In this document: one piece after another, positions 23,001-34,872 of the stretch
How the letters are laid out: the number at the start of each line of letters is the position of its first letter
Position numbering within the stretch: position 1 is the stretch's first letter
Translations under genes and position numbers: made by a program
Notes under the pieces: generated by a model
Database searches by the model: none
What the model was told of the DNA's origin: nothing
What the model saw: only the letters and a program-made list of their open reading frames with translations
Assembly (NCBI GenBank): GCA_015143295.1
Contig: CM026573.1
Span: 8,213,934-8,277,933, forward strand
Direction of reading: 5' to 3'
Length of the DNA stretch: 64,000 nucleotides
Origin: Tetracentron sinense
Taxonomy: Eukaryota > Streptophyta > Magnoliopsida > Trochodendrales > Trochodendraceae

Positions 23001-26000
23001 TGTTTCTCTGAGAAGGTCCAGGATGTGCTTCCTTTGTAAGATGAAAATCTCTCATTTCCTTGATCTGACAACTTCTATGCCAAGGAAGTACCTTAACTGC
23101 CCTAAGTCTTTATCTCAAACTCTAGAGTTAGTTGAGATTTTAACCTCTCCATTTCTTTTTCATCAGATCCTGTTAACACTAAGTCATCCACATAAACAAT
23201 AAGGGCGGTTGTTTTTCCTTGACAATGTTTGATAAACAGAGTATGATCAGCTTGGTTTTGAGTGTACCCTTGTTTCTTCATGGCTCCACTGAACCTCTCA
23301 AACCAGACACGAGGAGACTGCTTTAACCCATATAGGGCCTTCTTTAGTTTACGAACCTTCTCTTGTACTGTAGAAAAACTAAAACTAGGAGGGACAATCA
23401 TGTAGACTTCTTCTACCAAATATCCATGAAGGAAAGCACTCCTCACATCAAACTGATGAAGGGGCCAGTCTTAATTAGCAGCAAGAGAGAGAATCACACT
23501 AATGGAGTTAATTTTTGTCATGGGAGCAAAAGTCTCATGGTAATCAATTCCATGGGTTTGGGTAAAACCCTTTGCTACCAGTCTTATCTTCTACCTTTCC
23601 ACAGACCCATCTGACTTGTGTTTCACTGTGAAAATCCACTTGCATCCAACCAGCTTCTTTCCCCTTGGAAGATCTACAAGCCCCGATGTGCTATTTTTTT
23701 AAGGACCCCATTTCTTCGCACATCACATTATTCCACTTAGGACGAGCAAGAGCTTCAAAGACACTGTAGAGCAAAGATACTGACAACAAAGAAGAGGCAA
23801 AGGCACGATATGAAGCAGATAAGGAGTTATAAGAGACAAAATTAGAGATCGGATGTTGAGTGCAAGATCTAACTCTCTTTCTAATGCCAATAAGGTGATT
23901 GGAATCATTAACATATGAGGGGTCAAAGTCATTACCTGAGTTGAAGAATCCGAATCTGAGGAAGAATCCTAGCAGGGGATGTGAGACAGATTTTGGGCGC
24001 ATAGAGTAAACCTGCAAATCTTCCCCTTTTTCATTGTCAATGTCAACCATAGGAGAATCATGGATATTGAAAACGGGAAGAGGAAGAGGAGAATACAGCT
24101 CTTCAACGTCAACTTTCTCCCTCTGAAGAGGAGTCTTTAGAGTAGGAAAGTAAGGGACATCCTTGAAGAAAGAGACATCAATAGACACAAATTTTCTCTT
24201 AGAAGGAGGATGGTAGCACTTATACCCTTCTGAGTGGAGGAATACTCAAGGAAAAACACTTGATTGCACGAGCGTCAAGTTTATTATGGTCAGGTTTGGG
24301 CACATGCACAAAGCAGATAGACCTAAACACTTTGAGTGGCAGAGTAAACTGGGGAGATGTAGGTGAAAGGATTTACAATGCCGCTTTGAAGTCCAAGATC
24401 CGTGAGGGCATTCGGTTCCTAAGAAAGGCGACAAAACGTAAGGCTTATGACCAAAAATAGTTGAGAACATACATGGTAAGGAGAAGGGATCTGGTTATGT
24501 CAAGAAGATGTCTATTACATTCAAGCTTTCCAAAAAAAATTAAGCATGTTATGGGTATCCTCCATTCAAAATACTCTCAAATTTAAATTCAAAAAGAATC
24601 ATATGAATATGTTTTTGGGTATGAGCCGTATAGATGAGTATAGAGGTTTACAGCCTTATATGGCAATGTCAGTGACAATTGTGAATCAGTACCCACTGAT
24701 GGAAGTGTTATTACATCTTGGACCAAATGACTACCAACGTTATGTACATAAGTATATATTTTTGTACCATAATGTGATGCGCTAGGCACAATATTGTACT
24801 TATGTGGAAAACCAATACTATTGCCAACCTAGTCAGGACAGAGACTCTGACCCTCTATGTAACGCCATGTGGTTGTGAGCTTATGATTGTAGTTGTTGAG
24901 GTCGGATACTTGAAAATATCATTATTGATGAATCAACTGTTATGTATGAAACTGATTGTATTTGAGTTAATTGTTATGCTTGATTGAGAAATGAATGAAA
25001 CTTTTTATTTAAGTTACATCAATATTAGTGAATCATATATTATCGTTAGTGTCAACGCATATCTTTGGCCTCCTTCTCATTGCATCTCTTATATACATTA
25101 TTGTTTTTCTTTTAATTTTTTGATGCTCAGATGTATATGAACATCTATTTTAACATTTCATGAAGTTTCATTGACTTTCATGTTTTTCACTATTTTTTCA
25201 ATTTTTCCCTCCACGTGCGATATTATTCCCGTAATAGAGCCCCGGTTTATCTTTTTTTCACAGCTCGACATGGGATGCGATATCGACATTCAGAACCTTG
25301 GGGAGTGTAAAGTGTGAACATAGGTGGTTTGGTGAACAATGTCATGGTCTGTAAGTAGGTGCACAAGTCCCCACTCAGGTTTTCCCCACCATTGCCAAAG
25401 CGAAGAATCTTAAGCTTAGCATCAAATTGAGTGCATATCATCCTAAGAAAAGCTTTAAAAGAAGCATAAACATTAGATTTGGACTTAAGAAGAATTCCCA
25501 AGTGGCACGAGAAAATTCATCAACATAAGACAAAATATTTATAACCAAACACAAAAGCAGTGGGTGCAGGACCCCGGACATCAGAATGAACCAGTTCAAA
25601 AGGTGAATTGCATTTAGAAGTATTAGGAGGGTATGAGACCCTACAATGTTTAGACAATTTACAAGTTTCGCATTGAAAAGAAACATCAGATAAAGAGAAA
25701 AAAAAACCAAGGAAACATCCTCTTGAGAAGTAAAAAAGATGGATGGCATAAACGAAAGTGTCATTGCATCAACTGATCAAAATCACTCTTGTATCCTGAA
25801 TAGGACTGATAAGCACGCATCACAGGAAATGAATCCATGTGATATAGACCATCCTTCTCATGACCACTGGCAATCATCCGCCTTGTCACTGAGTCCAGAA
25901 AAACATAATGGTATGAAAGAATGTGACACTACAATTGAGAGACTTGGTAATACTACTAACTGACAAAAAATTAGTATCAATGTTAGGAACATGAAGAACA

Positions 26001-29000
26001 GTAAACAAGTGCATAGATGGAGAGACATGGATGGTACCCTTGCCTGCAATTTGGGACATAGTACCATCGAGAATACGAACGTTGTCTCTCCCATAATAAA
26101 GGTGAATAAAGGTGGTATGAAGAAAATGGAAGACATACCAGTCATATGCTCGGAGGCTTCAGAATCAATGATCTAAGAGAGATGAGCATATGAGACAGAG
26201 ATATGTAGGGAAATGGTAGATGTACCTGATTGTGTAAAGGAGGAAGTAAATGTAGTGGAAGGAGTCGTTAAGTGGGACATGGCCCTACACATGGCTTCAA
26301 TTTCACAACAGATGAATTCCACATCATCTCTAGGAGCGACCTAGGACACTAGGGAGGGTGCAGGCTGCAGTTGTGGCAACATGGGCAGAAGAGTCGCCAA
26401 CTCCTCCTGGATGACAAGAATCACCTCCAAATCCTCATATGCAACCCCCTTTCTAGGTAAACCACCCATGCAACTGCCAACATTGATCACGGGTGTGGTG
26501 AGTCCGCCCACAATAATCACACTTCAACTTATTTTTGTCATGGATAGGTGTCATTCAAACTGATTCCCCCGACCGCTAGGACTTCCTCTTACACCTCCTC
26601 TGCCTCCACATTGGAAAGTGGAGGAAAGAGCAGACCTCTCAGGAGCGGTTACCATGCTAGGAGTCATCATATCTCGCCTCTGGATGTAGGCATAAACAAA
26701 ACTAGAGTGTTAAGAGGAGTATCCCAATCAAGGATCTATGATCAAGCATTCTCATACTCCTGAATCAATCCAGTAAAGAACTCAAAAATCCACATATGTT
26801 CAACCCATTTCTTGAAGGCAACAGCATCAACAGTACAACTGGGTTGGAAGTCGGAGTGGTGATCAAACTCTTCCAATTTCTCTCTCAACTTATTATAGTA
26901 CATGATCAAGGACATCTCCCCCTAACGAGTTTGGGAGATATCTCGTTGGAGTTTATAAAGCTGACCAAAGTTGCCTACTTTTGAGTAGGTTTGAGACCGA
27001 GTGTCTCATAAGGTGGCCGACGAAATCGCCGGAAAAAATATATATATATAGTTTATTTATTTTTAAATCAATAAAATTTTCTTTTGCAAGGAAACGGAAC
27101 ACCGTGCAGATAGAGATGTTTAAACCAAAGCTCTAGTACCAACTGTTAATCTTAACATTTGACATTAATGTCTTAAACATAATAGAGATTAGAGATCTAT
27201 CATCACCATATACATGAAAGTTTTTCCATCTTAATGAAGTACATGTGTTTAACCATTTTACCTTGGTTAAATGTCATAACGTCAATCCGAATGCGCCGGA
27301 AAAAATAGGTTGAATGTAGCCAATGCACAAGGTCTTTAACCCTCTCCTCTTCCTAGTTCCTCACCACACAACGAGTATGTGTATTCTATATGAGAAAATT
27401 AGAGAGAGTTGGGACATTACTCCCTTTATTTATAGACATTGAAAGAATCCTTCTCATTAAGGATTCTTCAATATTAGAGCTCTCTTAAAATATAATCATG
27501 CCTTATTAGAAAGGTGTATTATCTTCTTGCTAATAATATCACCTAGCAAAAGTTATTATTATTATAATTAGAACCTGCCAAGGGATTGACCATAGTGTAT
27601 GGCCACACAAAAGAAAATTTTCTAATAGTCTCCCACTTAGCCACACTATGTCATATAATCTCAATATCCCAATGTTAGCTAACTTTGATATGGCAATTCC
27701 TTTATCTAATTATAATTTCTACCTTTCAATAGTAAGTCCAGTACAGTGAAGCTACCAACACGGAATCAATGAAATCAATGCATCATCTCATTGACATAAG
27801 ACGACTCATGGATTACAGTATTAGCATCCCCACCGACATGGATATCCAACTAGCAAGATATTTTGAATAAACTACAAGTTTGCAAACTGAATGGTGACAT
27901 CATGCAAACCTTATGTATTTTAGGTCCTGCTTTAATTGTCGCTTACCGACATTTTTGCTTCTTAAACATCCATTCAAGCACAACAGATAATGGAACAGCA
28001 AATAAATCAACTTTATACTAGAATCAAACACATATCATAATCACTCTAACATCCACTATTTAAAGCTATCAAAATTCTCCACCATTCCCATGCATGCAAC
28101 ATGCTCCTCAAAGAGCTTGGGTGGCAAGCCTTTGATAATAGGGTCCGCCAACATGAGTGTAGTACTAATGTGCTCAACCGATATAATTTGATACTGAATT
28201 TTCCCTCTTACAACAAGAAATTTGATGTCTATATGTTTGGAACCACTGTCAGTCTTGTAGTTCTTTGGGAAAAACACTACAGCAAAATTATCGCACTTTA
28301 TTCTTAGTGGCTTAGAAATGTTATCAACACAAAGCCCTAAGATAAGACTTTTTAGCCATGCCGTATGACATGTTGTCTCATAAGATGCAACGAACTCTGC
28401 TTCCATAGTGGAAGAGGTTGTCAGCGATTGTTTGACACTTACATGACATAGGTCATCTTGCAAGCATAAAGATATAACCTGATGTGGACCTTCTACTGTG
28501 ACATCCAGTAGTTTTAGAATCAGAATAGGCAATTACCTCAAGGATGTATATCATTTTGTATGTGAGCATGTACTCTTTTGTCCCTTGTAAATAGCGAAAA
28601 ACTTTCTTACTTGCTTTCCAATGGTCCAAGCCTGGATTGTTTTGGTACCTACCAAGCATGCCAACTACATATGCTAAATCCAACCGAGTAGGCAAGTACA
28701 GACTTGTGCATAGATGAGACTCCCAACTACGGATGCATAGTAAATTGTCTTCATTTGTCTCATTTCCAGACCATTCTTGAAACCTTGAAGCAAAGGTGTA
28801 TAACCCACAAATAAGGCAATTGGATCCTAAAACCATAATTTGTCATTTCATTGGATATCCCGAAAGGTCAAAAGGATATAGACTTTATTGTCCAACTCAT
28901 AGTACCAGGAGGATTATCGAGACTAGATATGTCAAATTCTTTGAGGATGGTGACCACAGTGGGAGTGTTGAGCCTAGGAATTTCACTTTTGAAGAAAATC

Positions 29001-32000
29001 TGGTTATAATTCCTATGCCCATAATCCAAGAAAGAGTGATCCCAACACCACCTGTCGTAGAGGATGTTGGTGTACCTGAGGCTATACCTGAGGAAACACT
29101 CCACATTGCAGAATCTTGGCTCCTACGGTGCCTATCAAAGATCCACCATTGTGTAGATCACAGAGGGTTAAGAGGTCAGCCATCTCTAAAGAGTATGTTG
29201 TCTACCTGAATGAGAGTGATTATGACATTGGGAAGGAAATATATCTTCTTTGTTTTGACCAAGCCATAATAAGCAATAATTCAACTCAATGGCTTGAAGC
29301 CATGAAGAATGAGTTGGAATCAATGAAACACAACTCTGTCTGGGATCTTTGCGAGTAACCTAAAGGGGAACCTGTAGGGATTGGCCATAGTTCCTCACAA
29401 CACAATGAAAGTTTGCTAATATCTTTTGCTAGATGATATTATTAACAAGAAGATAATGCACATTTCTAATTAAGGCATAATTATATTTTAAGAGAGTTCT
29501 AATATTGAAGAATCCTTAATGGGAAGGATTCTTTCAATGTCTATAAATAAAGGGAGAAATGTCCTAACTCATTCTCTAACTTTCTCATATAGAATACACA
29601 TACCCATTGTGTGGTGAGGAACTAGAAAGAGAAGAGGATTGAAAACCTTGTGCATCGTTTACATTCAACCTATTTTTCCCGGCACATTCGGATTGGCGTT
29701 ATAACATTTAACCAAGGTAAAATGGTTGAACACGTATTCTTCATTGAGATGGAAAAATTTCATATATATGGTGATGATAGATCTCTAATCTCTATTATGT
29801 TTAAGAGATTAATGTCGAATGTTTAGATTATTAGGGGTGGGTTGGATCATGGAGGTATTTTGTATGAAAATCTGATTATATATTTTTATTGCTATGATTG
29901 ATTGAGGGATGAATGAAATATTGTAAGTTATATCAATATTACTCAATCATAATTCATAACATAGTTATCAAAGCGTGAAGTGAAAACGAAAAGCAAGCCG
30001 AAAGCGAAAGCGAAAAGGGAAAGGCACAAAAATTCCTAAAGAAGCAAGAAGTGATAAATGAGATATAGGCGTCTCATTCCCATTATATTAGTATGAGTCA
30101 ATCATACCTTAGATTTTATCCTACATAAATAATGATGGAGAAGTAGGTGTCTTGGGTTCCAATCCAATAGTATTTGCTCATGGTCTATACCCTAAGTAAT
30201 AGATTCGAGTCTATCTCATCACTTACTACATACATATACCTCCTTGACCACTTAATGGGATGTAATGGAAGCGAGCTTCCTAGGAAGCGAGTGTGGGAAA
30301 CGAGCTTCCTGGGAAGCAAGCACCTACCCTATATATAGCATGCATGCAATACATTGTCATCAACGCACATCTTTGCACCTTTCCCATTGCATTTTTATGT
30401 GCATTGTTGTGCATCACTATTATTATAATATTTCCTAAAGTTCCATTTAAAATTTTCATATTGTTTCTATTTTTTTCTTTGACATGCAATATATTCTCCA
30501 CAAAACAATATATCCACCAATATATCTTTTTCCTAATGTGCGACATATCCCTCGATATCGACATTCAGAACATTGCTTCAAATTTTAGCCTCTAGCAAAC
30601 TCTTTTATGTATCTTTTATTGTTTTTATCCGTCTTATGCAATCTATAACTGGGGTCAATGACACTATTCACATTTTTCACCTTATGTGAAGCGCTTATCA
30701 ATTTCTAGAAGATATTTCTTCAGTATTGATTATTGAACACCAAGAAATTTACTATGATCTTCTTGCTCTGCAGTTTCAATCCTAGCTTTTTTATAAAATA
30801 TATGTACTAGCAAACATACAATTCGTAAACAAATTTTACAACCAATCACTAAGTTCAAGAACATAACAATTTTTTCAAACCTTTGCACTTACTACAGCCT
30901 ACAGGTAGACAGATATACATATCTCATAACTTATAAAAAGGAGGAGGAGGATTTGCTCGGTTCCGCTTCCATCTTTGATGAAACTCAGATCAAGCATGCA
31001 AAACAACCGAGTGATGTGCAAAAGCGCTGTACAAGCTGTGCCAGCTGACTACACATCCAGGCTTGGAATAATATGGTATTGACAAACAAATCCCACAATC
31101 CAGGCATCTGCACTAGGTTTCCCCAAAAATGCAAGTCCACTTGATTGGGTCACATAATCTCATTCTAGATTCCACTACTTGTAGTCGCGAAAAAATTATT
31201 AACCCATGCTATTAGAGCCTTAGAGGTGATAGTCTACTGAATAACTAAATCTCAAGTTTATGCATGAATGGAGAAATTTTAATATTTTGGCTCTTTAGAT
31301 TCCAGAACAAAGTTTCTTTTTAACAATGAATATGTGCAAGATTAAATGACATGTAATATCAGTGCTCTACAGATCTACCCGAGTACAACTTGTACACATG
31401 AGAAGATGATCTGAACTTTCATTCCATCTTAAAAAAGAAATGACGAGGGGGCAAAAAATAATGATTTGATCAGATGATAATGGAATAAGTTGAGAGACAA
31501 TACAATAACATTACCTTGCCAGAAGCATTCCGAACAGGTGATAGATGAAGAAGATTCCAAAATGAATTTTTGTCCTTCCTGAAATTCAAGTATGGCAATG
31601 CAGTCGAGAAAATAGTTGGTTCAAAAATTAAAAATTAAAATCCTCTTCTTCTGAGACATAATGGGGAGTGTAGTGTAGAATGAACCTGTAATTTAAGATA
31701 CGTACTGTACAGGCTTGCTCAGTTCGGACGCTTTCTTCTATCTGTAGAACAACAAAGGACAAAAATATCTAATCAAAGGAATTTCCATTCCACCAATTTA
31801 ATCACCACATTTCAAAACAAAAATATAGGCAAACCTAAAAACAGATCAGGTATCTACCTGGAATATATCCTCAGCATCTGTGTCCGGTCCATTTAAAAGT
31901 CCACAATTATATCCCACCACTTCGTGTCTATCATACCCTATAGAGAAAAAAAAGTGGGGGAGGAGGGGGGCTGTTACTAGGAAGAGTTGACTTCATAACT

Positions 32001-34841
32001 TAGAGCATAGAATAGAATATCTATAAATTGGATGATCGAGTAGGTCACTTCTCAACTTAGGAGGTTTCCTACAATAGTCAATTGAATGGTGGAGCTTTGT
32101 TACATAAATAGAACAAATAAACGTCCTAAACCAAGCAACCCTCATGAAAAAATGAGGGCACTGGATAAAGGATGTTAATAGCATTGTGCAAGGATTCTTG
32201 AATTTAGACATCATGAACTAATGGAAAATTTAGCATAGCTTTGTGCACCTGTCAATCTTAGGAACGCATCACTGGCATAAACAATGGGCATATCTGGTAC
32301 GTGAGGATCAGTTCTGCATGACAACACAAATACATTGTGGAAAACGAACAACAAGATCTCAGGAATGATTTCAAATCAGAAAATTGTCTACAGTAAAGCA
32401 ATAGGTATAGGAATTTGCAACAACTCACAATACAAAGCTTTGTTGGATTCTACCAAGAGATATGTTTAGGGATGAACCAAGAAGACCCATCCCAGATGAA
32501 TTGCATCTCTTCCCACAGATCAATCTGCCCGTTAGCTTGCTATAATGAGTCATCACGGATAAGATGCTGTTAATGGCTGTTACAGCCTCTTGCTTCTCTA
32601 GATCGCTTGCCTCACATGAGTCCTCAATATCGGATCCTGTAAGAATCAGTACAAGAAAAATCCAAATCAAATACTTGAATCCTGATTAAATTGAAATTGA
32701 TGATTCATAGATTAACATTAAGAACAAGGATGTAAAAGCAAAAGATAAAAAAGTTAATGCAGGAAATTAAGTAACTGAAAAGAGATGTGTTGGAGCCTTA
32801 CACCATCATGGCGGAATGAGTTTAGCAAGCAAATCTGTATGAAATGTTCTTTCTTTCTTTTCTTTTTTATAATTGTAAGAACGTGAATAAATGATAATTA
32901 TTTACACTGAAAATTTTGATTTTTACAAAGAACTTGTTGCTTTTCGTCTGGCTAATCTGCTTCCGAAGATAATTTTAGTCGAGCAGGGTGGCTTTTGTTA
33001 AGGGACCGTAATATCACAGACAGCATTACTATGGCCCAATAGTTGGTTCATGATGTTGAGAGGAAGGTTTTCGGGTGTAACATCATCTTCAAGCTCGACA
33101 TGGCTAATGATTATTATTGGCTTGAAAGGAGTTTTCTGATTAAGTTTTGAATAAATTTGGAATCAGTGCACAGTTCACAAAACTTATCAAAGTTTGCCTC
33201 TCAAATAAAAAAAAATATTTCATTTCTTTGGGGTGGACCCATTCGCCTGCTCTGTTTATTCTAGAAGAAGAAATTCTAACTCATGGTCTTCGCCATCAAT
33301 TCATTTCAAATCAAGTCGGGTGGAACGACGGTCGGAATTCTTTACCTATATTTCACCTATTATATTCAGATGATTTATCGGTGATTATAAATGGCAACAA
33401 CAGTACTACTACCAAGATCTTTGTGTTTTTAACTACATATGAAAGGCCCTCCGGTCAGCGTATTAACAGACAGAATAACGCATTTATTGCCCAGATAAGT
33501 TGTCAGCTAGCAGAATCTTTGTCAGTAGCTCAGCTTCGGGAATCATGAAGAACTCGTCTTCTTGGTCAACTTAAGAGTTAAGATTGCCAACCCTTAAGGC
33601 TCAGGGATGATCGGTTATGGACTAAGGACAACAGAGGCCAGTTTTCAGTGAGCTCTTTCTTACTATCTTTGTGGGGTAGTCCTCCTCTCCCATTTCCTTA
33701 CAGGGCTGTGTGGAAACCAGTGTTCCATCTAAGGTATCTTTCTTCCTATAGTCGGAAGAGAATGAACAATCACTGTTTTATGTGCTCTACTACTAAGGAA
33801 ACAATGGACTACTTATTCTTGCATTGTCCCTTTGTTTCTAGTATTTGGAGCCATTTCCTATCGCAAATGGGGATTGCATAGGTCTTCCTTGGTTCCTATC
33901 AGGACTTCTTATGTTGCTGGCTTTTGGTGAGGTTGGAAGCTCCAGCTTCTGTATTATGGGCCTTTCTGTCGAGAGCAATAGTCTGGTCTATTTGGAAGGA
34001 GAGGAATTGGAGACCTTTTTAATTTTTATGATGTTGTCTCTTCATTAGAGCGGGTATGTTTGAGGACCAGTCAGCTACTAATTGCCTAGTGTTCGGGTCT
34101 TGGAAGCACATCAATATTTATGATATCTCTGTGGGTAGCGGTGCTAATAGGCTGGGTTCGAACCGGGCTGGTCCAAGCCTGCCTCACAATTTAAAGGCAA
34201 AAAAGAGTTTTTTTTTTCTCATAAACAAGCCTTATCGGGCCTGGCCAGCCCGGTTAGAAGTATAGCATAAAAGGCCCCGGGATAAGGCTCTAGGCTCAGG
34301 CCCACCCAACTATATAATCAAGGAAAGACATTGAGCCAGCTCGACCCATTGACACCCCCTAATTGTAGGATCCAGCTCCTCTCTTGGAGAGGGTTAGATT
34401 TTTCTTTTTTCCCCATCTCTTCACTTATATGTTTCTTGTTCTGGGGTTCATATTCTTATGATTCCTTTATTTTTCTTGTACTTCATACTTTCAGTCTAAA
34501 ATATAATTGCATCTGATTTATATATATAGTTTTTTTGTTCCTTTGCTCGAGAAGATTAAAACAAGAGTTGAGCTGGCAAGCAAAGATTTATCGTGAGGGG
34601 AAAATTGCTCTTATCAAACACGCCCTTAGCCTATGCACATTCACTTAACTCCAATTCCTAAAGGTACAATAATGGCTATAGATCGAGTATTTGCTAACTT
34701 CCTTTGGAATGATGGTGTTAACAGGAGGAAAATCTCTTATTCCATTTCTGAAGGCTACCTTAGAATTTGAAATTCTCAGGCTTTCCGGATGAAGTTAGCT
34801 TGGAAACTTCAATCAGATCATGATATATGGACAGACTTCTT

Positions 34842-34872
<31 letters not shown>

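Noticed and set aside
28868-29106. Minus-strand frames over the plus-strand integrase-end region
   Set aside because: Shadows of the copia sequence in the other orientation.
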